DNA of 64,000 bases from Labyrinthula sp. Ha. Lineage: Eukaryota; Sar; Bigyra; Labyrinthulida; Labyrinthulaceae. A program made the translations under genes and the position numbers. The stretch is from NCBI GenBank assembly GCA_015227615.1, contig JAALGZ010000011.1:1-64000 (forward strand). The letters are read 5' to 3'. Shown piece by piece: positions 44,774-58,700 of the stretch (the first letter of the stretch is position 1; each line of letters begins with the position of its first letter). The notes below the pieces were generated by a model, which ran no database searches, was not told the origin of the DNA, and worked only from the letters and a program-made list of their open reading frames with translations.

Positions 44774-46755
44774 GCTTTGCTTGTATAACTCTGGCTTAGA
44801 AGTCCAACCACGCCATTACTTCTACCCTCACGTAATGACTGAATTTAATAAATACAACATTATGTAGCGATGTGTCTATATATGTTTGAATCTGAGTACC
44901 ATCTTATATAGAAACAGTAATTAAACTCAATAAAAAACTAATCCGAAAATATTTAATGCTAAACGGCGTTCAATTTAGTATTAAATCTTCAATGCTCTAC
45001 ACAAGTGTACGAACTGTATAATGGGGTGGTACAACTTTTTCTGAGCGCTAACAACAATTCATTGGATCAAATAAGATCCAGCTAGTTCAAAATTGTTCAC
45101 TTGAGGTTGAATTTGTATCGAGGCTATAAAGGAGTTAATATTTTGCTGCAGCTCTCAGTTCTCGATATCGTCTGCGAGTTCTTCTGATAATGTTATGTAG
45201 ATTAGTATATATCCATATGTAGTCCATTGCAAAATGACTCTGAAAGTCAACTTGGAAGTAGAAAAAATTTTAATCTAAAGAACATAAAATCACGAAACTT
45301 TGATATGGAACTTTATAATTTTCAAACTCCCCATCTAGATTTGAGAGTGGAAATAAATCTCAAAACCCTTCCGTTTACTAGATTGTTTTTATTTCCCAGC
45401 CTTTGAAAATAAATCCTATAATCAATTAAAAACACAAACAAGAGCTATTCGATAATAAATAAAACATTTCTAACCGTTTGTGTTGTTAAAATAATATTTT
45501 TAAAATTTATGTTTCATCTCCGATTAATAGTCGCGCTGGAATACAGAAGCTACAAGAAAAATATCTAGAACGGAGAGCCCTCGGTAATTCTCAGGCTTTT
45601 GTCATTCGACGAGTGACTAACCGAAGCACACAAATTTATACCGAGAAAGCAACTCACGAAAGGGTTACAATCCAGTTTCCAATTTACAAAAAAATGCTCT
45701 CGAGCGAACTTGGAAAAAGCTAAGTTATCTAGTTCAGGACAATAGATCAAATTCCGAGAGGTTTAAAGTACCACAAAGTAGTCGTTATCCTAGTATTCGG
45801 AGAAACGAATACAGCAATCTCTTATTTTATTTTTTAGCTGGTCGTTAATTCGTACCTAGTGGCTCAAACAGCCACTATCTAAAATACGTAATTTTACTCT
45901 AGGACAGTAACGGTAACTCAACATTGTAATCCCAAATACTATACTAAAGCTATTAACTAGCACAAAAATGCAAAAGAAAAATAAAGTTGACACAGGCTTA
46001 AGTTAGAGTCTTAAGAGAGTAAACAATGCAGTGGCTTGCATCGAGAAGTCGAGAGTCAAAAACCTAGTAAAAAATTCAACATTTTAAGTTGATACCGTTA
46101 GGCGTATCATTGCTACTAATATTAATGGTTCCAGTAAGAAAATATAAGTAGCAAATGTAAGAGACAATTTAAGTAGCCTACTGAAGCTCTGCACAAGAAA
46201 TATAAACTACGGTTTTCCTTCAACTTCCAAAAAACTAATTGTTGGGTTTCTTAGTAGTTGGGATACTTAATGCGCAGGGAGGGGTTCAAAGGTTTAACAT
46301 AGGTATACAGCAGAGCATCTTAAGCAATGTTATGCCTATATACGACGTAATTAAGTTTTTTAAAGATCTGTTATATTTTCCACTATTGGAAATATCTTTA
46401 GAATAAAGCCGAAGCTCTTTAGCTTAGAAATAAATAGAAAATCACTAGTATCTGAAGGTATTAAACTTTCTCTGCAACTTTTCTTTTCCTTTGTAGGCTG
46501 GGATATATGAGGTGAAGTGTTCTATTGAGAGAGTATAACCCTAAAGAGATATTATTATGAGTTTCGTGCTCCATTAAGAGATTTTTGAGTGATATTCATA
46601 GTTCTGTAGAAATATACTTATTTCGTTAGTTTGCACACGAGTCTCTGACTATATTTTCTAGGAATAGCACTCTGATCATCTTTTGAAAAGAATTTTCTAT
46701 AAGTTTTTTGAATTCAGCAAGTAATTTGAGATAGATTAGAGAAGTTTTCTCCGAA
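44774..46755. other. spacer between the gene island and the satellite
   Basis: About 2 kb of AT-rich non-coding DNA without recognisable genes. The frame at 45565-45750 has no conserved motif. It ends in unique sequence directly abutting the first, partial satellite unit. Confidence 0.45.
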
Positions 46756-49700
46756 AATCTCCTAGTGGAACCCATTGACCCGATTATATCTCTACAAATG
46801 GCATTCTTTTGCGAAAAGAATCAATTTCATGTGGAGATAATGTATCTACAAGGACCTTATGTAAATGATATCACGAAACTTGATTAAAACATGTTAGTCT
46901 ATGATAGAATGGCTATTTGGGACATTTCTCACAAAAGATTGGCAATAAACAACAAATACTTAACACATTTCCTTCCTTGGAAAGTGACCCGGGTGATTTC
47001 TAAGAGGCAAAAAACCTTAAGCAAACCCCGTAAACTCTTGAAATCAATATTCCAGTACCTTAACTGATGCCTTGATTCAGTCGGAACGATTTAAAACAAG
47101 TTTAATAGAAAATCTCCTCGGGGAACTAAGCTATCGTTTCCATCTGCACAAATGGCATTCTTTTGCGAAAAGAATCAATTTCATGTGGAAATAACGTATC
47201 TACAAGGACCTTATGTAAACGATAACACGAAACTTGATTAAAACATGTTAGTCTATAATAGAATGGCTATTTTGGGACATTGTTCGTAAAAAATTGACAA
47301 TAACCAACAAAAATTTAACACATTTTCTTCCTTGGAAACTGACCCGGGTGGTTTCTAAGAGGCAAAAAACCTTAAGCAAACCCCTTAAACTCTTGAAATC
47401 AATATTCTAGTACCTTAACTGATGCCTTGATTCAGTCGAAACGATTTAAAACAAGTTTAATAGAAAATCTCCTCGGGGAACTAAGCTATCGTTTCCATCT
47501 GCACAAATGGCATTCTTTTGCGAAAAGAATCAATTTCATGTGGAGATAACGTATCTACAACAACCCTATGTAAACGATAACACGAAACTTGATTAAAACA
47601 TGTTAGTCTATAATAGAATGGCTATTTGGGACATTATTCGCAAAAAATTGACAATAACCAACAAATACTTAACACATTTCCTTCCTTGGAAAGTGACCCG
47701 GGTGATTTCTAAGAGGCAAAAAACCTTAAGCAAACCCCGTAAACTCTTGAAATCAATATTCCAGTACCTTAACTGATGCCTTGATTCAGTCGGAACGATT
47801 TAAAACAAGTTTAATAGAAAATCTCCTCGGGGAACTAAGCTATCGTTTCCATCTGCACAAATGGCATTCTTTTGCGAAAAGAATCAATTTCATGTGGAGA
47901 TAACGTATCTACAACAACCCTATGTAAACGATAACACGAAACTTGATTAAAACATGTTAGTCTATAATAGAATGGCTATTTGGGACATTATTCGTAAAAA
48001 ATTGACAATAACCAACAAATACTTAACACATTTCCTTCCTTGGAAAGTGACCCGGGTGATTTCTAAGAGGCAAAAAACCTTAAGCAAACCCCGTAAACTC
48101 TTGAAATCAATATTCCAGTACCTTAACTGGTACCTTGATTCAGTTGGAATGATTCTGAACAAGTTTAATAGAAAATCTCCTCGGGGAACTAAGCTATCGT
48201 TTCCATCTGCACAAATGGCATTCTTTTGCGAAAAGAATCAATTTCATGTGGAGATAACGTATCTACAAGGACCTTATGTAAACGATAACACGAAACTTGA
48301 TTAAAAAATGTTAGTCTATAATAGAATGGCTATGTGAGACATTGTTTGTAAAAAATTGGCAATAAGCAAGAAAAATTTAACACATTTCCTTCCTTGGAAA
48401 CTGACCCGGGTGATTTCTAAGAGGCAAAAAACCTTAAGCAAACCCCGTAAACTCTTGAAATCAATATTCCAGTACCTTAACTGGTACCTTGATTCAGTTG
48501 GAATGATTCTGAACAAGTTTAATAGAAAATCTCCTCGGGGAACTAAGCTATCGTTTCCATCTGCACAAATGGCATTCTTTTGCGAAAAGAATCAATTTCA
48601 TGTGGAGATAACGTATCTACAACGATCCTATGTAAATGATATCACGAAATTTGATTAAAACATATTAGTCTATAATAGAATGGCTATTTGGGACATTATT
48701 CGCAAAAAATTGACAATAACCAACAAATACTTAACACATTTCCTTCCTTGGAAAGTGACCCGGGTGATTTCCAAGAGGCAAAAAACCTTAAGCAAACCCC
48801 GTAAACTCTTGAAATCAATATTACAGTACCTTAACTGGTACCTTGATTCAGTTGGAATGATTCTGAATAAGTTTAATAGAAAATCTCCTCGGGGAACTAA
48901 GCTATCGTTTCCATCTGCACAAATGGCATTCTTTTGCGAAAAGAATCAATTTCATGTGGAGATAACGTATCTACAACGACCCTATGTAAATGATATCACG
49001 AAACTTGATTAAAACATATTAGTCTATAATTGAATGGCTATTTTGGGACATTGTTCGTAAAAAATTGACAATAACCAACAAAAATTTAACACATTTTCTT
49101 CCTTGGAAACTGACCCGGGTGATTTCCAAGAGGCAAAAAACCTTAAGCAAACCCCGTAAACTCTTGAAATCAATATTCCAGTACCTTAACTGGTACCTTG
49201 ATTCAGTTGGAATGATTCTGAACAAGTTTAATAGAAAATCTCCTCGGGGAACTAAGCTATCGTTTCCATCTGCACAAATGGCATTCTTTTGCGAAAAGAA
49301 TCAATTTCATGTGGAGAAAACGTATCTACAACAACCCTATGTAAACGATAACACGAAACTTGATTAAAACATGTTAGTCTATAATAGAATGGCTATTTGA
49401 GACATTGTTTGTAAAAAATTGGCAATAACCAGGAAAAATTTAACACATTTCCTTCCTTGGAAACTGACCCGGGTGATTTCTAAGAGGCAAAAAACCTTAA
49501 GCAAACCCCGCAAACTCTTAAAATCAATATTCCAGTACCTTAACTGGTGCCTTGATTCAGTCGGAACGATTTAAAATAAGTTTAATAGAAAATCTCCTCG
49601 GGGAACTAAGCTATCGTTTCCATCTGCACAAATGGCATTCTTTTGCGAAAAGAATCAATTTCATGTGGAGATAACGTATCTACAACGACCCTATGTAAAC

Positions 49701-52700
49701 GATAACACGAAACTTGATTAAAACATATTAGTCTATAATAGAATGGCTATTTGAGACATTGTTTGTAAAAAATTGGCAATAAGCAAGAAAAATTTAACAC
49801 ATTTTCTTCCTTGGAAACTGACCCGGGTGATTTCCAAGAGGCAAAAAACCTTAAGCAAACCCCTTAAACTTTTGAGATCAATATTCCAGTACCTTAACTG
49901 GTGCCTTGATTCAGTCGGAACGATTTAAAATAAGTTTAATAGAAAATCTCCTCGGGGAACTAAGCTATCGTTTCCATCTGCACAAATGGCATTCTTTTGC
50001 GAAAAGAATCAATTTCATGTGGAGATAACGTATCTACAACGACCCTATGTAAATGATATCACGAAACTTGATTAAAACATATTAGTCTATAATAGAATGG
50101 CTATTTGAGACATTGTTTGTAAAAAATTGGCAATAACCAAGAAAAATTTAACACATTTCCTTCCTTGGAAACTGACCCGGGTGATTTCTAAGAGGCAAAA
50201 AACCTTAAGCAAACCCCGTAAACTCTTGAAATCAATATTCCAGTACCTTAACTGGTACCTTGATTCAGTTGGAATGATTCTGAACAAGTTTAATAGAAAA
50301 TCTCCTCGGGGAACTAAGCTATCGTTTCCATCTGCACAAATGGCATTCTTTTGCGAAAAGAATCAATTTCATGTGGAGAAAACGTATCTACAACAACCCT
50401 ATGTAAACGATAACACGAAACTTGATTAAAACATGTTAGTCTATAATAGAATGGCTATTTGAGACATTGTTTGTAAAAAATTGGCAATAACCAAGAAAAA
50501 TTTAACACATTTCCTTCCTTGGAAACTGACCCGGGTGATTTCTAAGAGGCAAAAAACCTTAAGCAAACCCCGTAAACTCTTGAAATCAATATTCCAGTAC
50601 CTTAACTGGTACCTTGATTCAGTTGGAATGATTCTGAACAAGTTTAATAGAAAATCTCCTCGGGGAACTAAGCTATCGTTTCCCTCTGCACAAATGGCAT
50701 TCTTTTGCGAAAAGAATCAATTTCATGTGGAGATAACGTATCTACAACGACCCTATGTAAACGATAACACGAAACTTGATTAAAACATATTAGTCTATAA
50801 TAGAATGGCTATTTGAGACATTGTTTGTAAAAAATTGGCAATAACCAACAAAAATTTAACACGTTTTCTTCCTTGGAAACTGACCCGGGTGGTTTCTAAG
50901 AGGCAAAAAACCTTAAGCAAACCCCGTAAACTCTTGAAATCAATATTACAGTACCTTAACTGGTACCTTGATTCAGTTGGAATGATTCTGAATAAGTTTA
51001 ATAGAAAATCTCCTCGGGGAACTAAGCTATCGTTTCCATCTGCACAAATGGCATTCTTTTGCGAAAAGAATCAATTTCATGTGGAGATAACGTATCTACA
51101 ACGACCCTATGTAAATGATATCACGAAACTTGATTAAAACATATTAGTCTATAATTGAATGGCTATTTTGGGACATTGTTCGTAAAAAATTGACAATAAC
51201 CAACAAAAATTTAACACATTTTCTTCCTTGGAAACTGACCCGGGTGATTTCCAAGAGGCAAAAAACCTTAAGCAAACCCCGTAAACTCTTGAAATCAATA
51301 TTCCAGTACCTTAACTGGTACCTTGATTCAGTTGGAATGATTCTGAACAAGTTTAATAGAAAATCTCCTCGGGGAACTAAGCTATCGTTTCCATCTGCAC
51401 AAATGGCATTCTTTTGCGAAAAGAATCAATTTCATGTGGAGAAAACGTATCTACAACAACCCTATGTAAATGATATCACGAAACTTGATTAAAACATATT
51501 AGTCTATAATTGAATGGCTATTTTGGGACATTGTTCGTAAAAAATTGACAATAACCAACAAAAATTTAACACATTTTCTTCCTTGGAAACTGACCAGGGT
51601 GATTTCCAAGAGGCAAAAAACCTTAAGCAAACCCCTTAAACTCTTGAAATCAATATTCCAGTACCTTAACTGGTGCCTTGATTCAGTCGGAACGATTTAA
51701 AACAAGTTTAATAGAAAATCTCCTCGGGGAACTAAGCTATCGTTTCCCTCTGCACAAATGGCATTCTTTTGCGAAAAGAATCAATTTCATGTGGAGATAA
51801 CGTATCTACAACGACCCTATGTAAACGATAACACGAAACTTGATTAAAACATATTAGTCTATAATAGAATGGCTATTTGAGACATTGTTTGTAAAAAATT
51901 GGCAATAACCAACAAAAATTTAACACGTTTTCTTCCTTGGAAACTGACCCGGGTGGTTTCTAAGAGGCAAAAAACCTTAAGCAAACCCCGTAAACTCTTG
52001 AAATCAATATTCCAGTACCTTAACTGATGCCTTGATTCAGTCGGAACGATTTAAAATAAGTTTAATAGAAAATCTCCTCGGGGAACTAAGCTATCGTTTC
52101 CATCTGCACAAATGGCATTCTTTTATGAAAAGAATCAATTTCATGTGGAGATAATGTATCTACAAGGACCTTATGTAAACGATAACACGAAACTTGATTA
52201 AAACATATTAGTCTATAATAGAATGGTTATTTGAGACATTGTTTGTAAAAAATTGGCAATAACCAACAAAAATTTAACACATTTTCTTCCTTGGAAACTG
52301 ACCCGGGTGGTTTCTAAGAGGCAAAAAACCTTAAGCAAACCCCTTAAACTTTTGAGATCAATATTCCAGTACCTTAACTGGTGCCTTGATTCAGTCGGAA
52401 CGATTTAAAATAAGTTTAATAGAAAATCTCCTCGGGGAACTAAGCTATCGTTTCCATCTGCACAAATGGCATTCTTTTGCGAAAAGAATCAATTTCATGT
52501 GGAGATAACGTATCTACAACGACCCTATGTAAATGATATCACGAAACTTGATTAAAACATATTAGTCTATAATAGAATGGCTATGTGAGACATTGTTTGT
52601 AAAAAATTGGCAATAAGCAAGAAAAATTTAACACATTTCCTTCCTTGGAAACTGACCCGGGTGATTTCTAAGAGGCAAAAAACCTTAAGCAAACCCCGTA

Positions 52701-55700
52701 AACTCTTGAAATCAATATTCCAGTACCTTAACTGATGCCTTGATTCAGTCGGAACGATTTAAAACAAGTTTAATAGAAAATCTCCTCGGGGAACTAAGCT
52801 ATCGTTTCCATCTGCACAAATGGCATTCTTTTGCGAAAAGAATCAATTTCATGTGGAGATAACGTATCTACAACGACCCTATGTAAATGATATCACGAAA
52901 CTTGATTAAAACATGTTAGTCTATGATAGAATGGCTATTTGGGACATTATTCGCAAAAAATTGGCAATAACCAACAAAAATTTAACACATTTTCTTCCTT
53001 GGAAACTGACCCGGGTGGTTTCTAAGAGGCAAAAAACCTTAAGCAAACCCCGTAAACTCTTGAAATCAATATTCCAGTACCTTAACTGGTGCCTTGATTC
53101 AGTCGGAACGATTTAAAATAAGTTCAATAGAAAATCTCCTCGGGGAACTAAGCTATCGTTTCCATCTGCACAAATGGCATTCTTTTGCGAAAAGAATCAA
53201 TTTCATGTGGAGATAACGTATCTACAACGACCCTATGTAAATGATATCACGAAACTTGATTAAAACATATTAGTCTATAATAGAATGGCTATGTGAGACA
53301 TTGTTTGTAAAAAATTGGCAATAAGCAAGAAAAATTTAACACATTTCCTTCCTTGGAAACTGACCCGGGTGATTTCTAAGAGGCAAAAAACCTTAAGCAA
53401 ACCCCGTAAACTCTTGAAATCAATATTCCAGTACCTTAACTGATGCCTTGATTCAGTCGGAACGATTTAAAACAAGTTTAATAGAAAATCTCCTCGGGGA
53501 ACTAAGCTATCGTTTCCATCTGCACAAATGGCATTCTTTTGCGAAAAGAATCAATTTCATGTGGAGATAACGTATCTACAACGACCCTATGTAAATGATA
53601 TCACGAAACTTGATTAAAACATGTTAGTCTATGATAGAATGGCTATTTGGGACATTATTCGCAAAAAAATTGGCAATAACCAACAAATACTTAACACATT
53701 TCCTTCCTTGGAAAGTGACCCGGGTGATTTCTAAGAGGCAAAAAACCTTAAGCAAACCCCGTAAACTCTTGAAATCAATATTCCAGTACCTTAACTGATG
53801 CCTTGATTCAGTCGGAACGATTTAAAACAAGTTTAATAGAAAATCTCCTCGGGGAACTAAGCTATCGTTTCCATCTGCACAAATGGCATTCTTTTGCGAA
53901 AAGAATCAATTTCATGTGGAGATAACGTATCTACAACGATCCTATGTAAATGATATCACGAAATTTGATTAAAACATATTAGTCTATAATAGAATGGCTA
54001 TTTGGGACATTATTCGCAAAAAATTGACAATAACCAACAAATACTTAACACATTTCCTTCCTTGGAAAGTGACCCGGGTGATTTCCAAGAGGCAAGAAAC
54101 CTTAAGCAAACCCCGTAAACTCTTGAAATCAATATTACAGTACCTTAACTGGTACCTTGATTCAGTTGGAATGATTCTGAATAAGTTTAATAGAAAATCT
54201 CCTCGGGGAACTAAGCTATCGTTTCCATCTGCACAAATGGCATTCTTTTGCGAAAAGAATCAATTTCATGTGGAGATAACGTATCTACAACGACCCTATG
54301 TAAATGATATCACGAAACTTGATTAAAACATATTAGCCTATAATTGAATGGCTATTTTGGGACATTGTTCGTAAAAAATTGACAATAACCAACAAAAATT
54401 TAACACATTTTCTTCCTTGGAAACTGACCCGGGTGATTTCCAAGAGGCAAAAAACCTTAAGCAAACCCCGTAAACTCTTGAATTCAATATTCCAGTACCT
54501 TAACTGGTACCTTGATTCAGTTGGAATGATTCTGAACAAGTTTAATAGAAAATCTCCTCGGGGAACTAAGCTATCGTTTCCATCTGCACAAATGGCATTC
54601 TTTTGCGAAAAGAATCAATTTCATGTGGAGATAACGTATCTACAACGATCCTATGTAAATGATATCACGAAATTTGATTAAAACATATTAGTCTATAATA
54701 GAATGGCTATTTGAGACATTGTTTGTAAAAAATTGGCAATAACCAAGAAAAATTTAACACATTTCCTTCCTTGGAAACTGACCCGGGTGATTTCTAAGAG
54801 GCAAAAAACCTTAAGCAAACCCCGTAAACTCTTGAAATCAATATTCCAGTACCTTAACTGGTACCTTGATTCAGTTGGAATGATTCTGAACAAGTTTAAT
54901 AGAAAATCTCCTCGGGGAACTAAGCTATCGTTTCCATCTGCACAAATGGCATTCTTTTGCGAAAAGAATCAATTTCATGTGGAGAAAACGTATCTACAAC
55001 AACCCTATGTAAACGATAACACGAAACTTGATTAAAACATGTTAGTCTATAATAGAATGGCTATTTGAGACATTGTTTGTAAAAAATTGGCAATAACCAA
55101 GAAAAATTTAACACATTTCCTTCCTTGGAAACTGACCCGGGTGATTTCTAAGAGGCAAAAAACCTTAAGCAAACCCCGTAAACTCTTGAAATCAATATTC
55201 CAGTACCTTAACTGGTGCCTTGATTCAGTCGGAACGATTTAAAATAAGTTTAATAGAAAATCTCCTCGGGGAACTAAGCTATCGTTTCCATCTGCACAAA
55301 TGGCATTCTTTTGCGAAAAGAATCAATTTCATGTGGAGATAACGTATCTACAACAACCCTATGTAAACGATAACACGAAACTTGATTAAAACATGTTAGT
55401 CTATAATAGAATGGCTATTTGAGACATTTTTTGTAAAAAATTGGCAATAACCAAGAAAAATTTAACACATTTCCTTCCTTGGAAACTGACCCGGGTGATT
55501 TCTAAGAGGCAAAAAACCTTAAGCAAACCCCGTAAACTCTTGAAATCAATATTCCAGTACCTTAACTGGTGCCTTGATTCAGTCGGAACGATTTAAAATA
55601 AGTTTAATAGAAAATCTCCTCGGGGAACTAAGCTATCGTTTCCATCTGCACAAATGGCATTCTTTTGCGAAAAGAATCAATTTCATGTGGAGATAACGTA

Positions 55701-58700
55701 TCTACAACGACCCTATGTAAATGATATCACGAAACTTGATTAAAACATATTAGTCTATAATTGAATGGCTATTTTGGGACATTGTTCGTAAAAAATTGAC
55801 AATAACCAACAAAAATTTAACACATTTTCTTCCTTGGAAACTGACCCGGGTGATTTCCAAGAGGCAAAAAACCTTAAGCAAACCCCGTAAACTCTTGAAA
55901 TCAATATTCCAGTACCTTAACTGGTACCTTGATTCAGTTGGAATGATTCTGAACAAGTTTAATAGAAAATCTCCTCGGGGAACTAAGCTATCGTTTCCAT
56001 CTGCACAAATGGCATTCTTTTGCGAAAAGAATCAATTTCATGTGGAGATAACGTATCTACAACGACCCTATGTAAATGATATCACGAAACTTGATTAAAA
56101 CATATTAGTCTATAATAGAATGGCTATGTGAGACATTGTTTGTAAAAAATTGGCAATAAGCAAGAAAAATTTAACACATTTCCTTCCTTGGAAACTGACC
56201 CGGGTGATTTCTAAGAGGCAAAAAACCTTAAGCAAACCCCGTAAACTCTTGAAATCAATATTCCAGTACCTTAACTGGTACCTTGATTCAGTTGGAATGA
56301 TTCTGAACAAGTTTAATAGAAAATCTCCTCGGGGAACTAAGCTATCGTTTCCATCTGCACAAATGGCATTCTTTTGCGAAAAGAATCAATTTCATGTGGA
56401 GATAACGTATCTACAACGATCCTATGTAAATGATATCACGAAATTTGATTAAAACATATTAGTCTATAATAGAATGGCTATTTGGGACATTATTCGCAAA
56501 AAATTGACAATAACCAACAAATACTTAACACATTTCCTTCCTTGGAAAGTGACCCGGGTGATTTCCAAGAGGCAAAAAACCTTAAGCAAACCCCGTAAAC
56601 TCTTGAAATCAATATTACAGTACCTTAACTGGTACCTTGATTCAGTTGGAATGATTCTGAATAAGTTTAATAGAAAATCTCCTCGGGGAACTAAGCTATC
56701 GTTTCCATCTGCACAAATGGCATTCTTTTGCGAAAAGAATCAATTTCATGTGGAGATAACGTATCTACAACGACCCTATGTAAATGATATCACGAAACTT
56801 GATTAAAACATATTAGTCTATAATTGAATGGCTATTTTGGGACATTGTTCGTAAAAAATTGACAATAACCAACAAAAATTTAACACATTTTCTTCCTTGG
56901 AAACTGACCCGGGTGATTTCTAAGAGGCAAAAAACCTTAAGCAAACCCCGTAAACTCTTGAAATCAATATTCCAGTACCTTAACTGATGCCTTGATTCAG
57001 TCGGAACGATTTAAAACAAGTTTAATAGAAAATCTCCTCGGGGAACTAAGCTATCGTTTCCATCTGCACAAATGGCATTCTTTTGCGAAAAGAATCAATT
57101 TCATGTGGAGAAAACGTATCTACAACAACCCTATGTAAACGATAACACGAAACTTGATTAAAACATGTTAGTCTATAATAGAATGGCTATTTGAGACATT
57201 GTTTGTAAAAAATTGGCAATAACCAAGAAAAATTTAACACATTTCCTTCCTTGGAAACTGACCCGGGTGATTTCTAAGAGGCAAAAAACCTTAAGCAAAC
57301 CCCTTAAACTCTTGAGATCAATATTCCAGTACCTTAACTGATGCCTTGATTCAGTCGGAACGATTTAAAACAAGTTTAATAGAAAAATTCCATGGGGAAC
57401 TAAGCTATCGTTTCCATCTGCACAAATGGCATTCTTTTGCGAAAAGAATCAATTTCATGTGGAGATAACGCTTCCACTTAGACCTTATGTAAACGATAAC
57501 ACGAAACTTGATTAAAACATATTAGTCTATAATAGAATGGTTATTTGAGACATTGTTTGTAAAAAATTGGCAATAACCAACAAAAATTTAACACATTTTC
57601 TTCCTTGGAAACTGACCCGGGTGGTTTCTAAGAGGCAAAAAACCTTAAGCAAACCCCGTAAACTCTTGAAATCAATATTCCAGTACCTTAACTGGTGCCT
57701 TGATTCAGTCGGAACGATTTAAAATAAGTTTAATAGAAAATCTCCTCGGGGAACTAAGCTATCGTTTCCATCTGCACAAATGGCATTCTTTTGCGAAAAG
57801 AATCAATTTCATGTGGAGATAACGTATCTACAACGACCCTATGTAAATGATATCACGAAACTTGATTAAAACATATTAGTCTATAATAGAATGGCTATTT
57901 GAGACATTGTTTGTAAAAAATTGGCAATAACCAAGAAAAATTTAACACATTTCCTTCCTTGGAAACTGACCCGGGTGATTTCTAAGAGGCAAAAAACCTT
58001 AAGCAAACCCCGTAAACTCTTGAAATCAATATTCCAGTACCTTAACTGGTACCTTGATTCAGTTGGAATGATTCTGAACAAGTTTAATAGAAAATCTCCT
58101 CGGGGAACTAAGCTATCGTTTCCATCTGCACAAATGGCATTCTTTTGCGAAAAGAATCAATTTCATGTGGAGAAAACGTATCTACAACAACCCTATGTAA
58201 ACGATAACACGAAACTTGATTAAAACATGTTAGTCTATAATAGAATGGCTATTTGAGACATTGTTTGTAAAAAATTGGCAATAACCAAGAAAAATTTAAC
58301 ACATTTCCTTCCTTGGAAACTGACCCGGGTGATTTCTAAGAGGCAAAAAACCTTAAGCAAACCCCGTAAACTCTTGAAATCAATATTCCAGTACCTTAAC
58401 TGGTGCCTTGATTCAGTCGGAACGATTTAAAATAAGTTTAATAGAAAATCTCCTCGGGGAACTAAGCTATCGTTTCCATCTGCACAAATGGCATTCTTTT
58501 GCGAAAAGAATCAATTTCATGTGGAGATAACGTATCTACAAGGACCTTATGTAAATGATATCACGAAACTTGATTAAAACATATTAGTGTATAATAAAAT
58601 GGCAATTTGGGACATTATTCGTAAAAAATTGACAATAACCAACAAAAACTTAACACATTTTCTTCCTTGGAAACTGACCCGGGTGATTTCCAAGAGGCAA

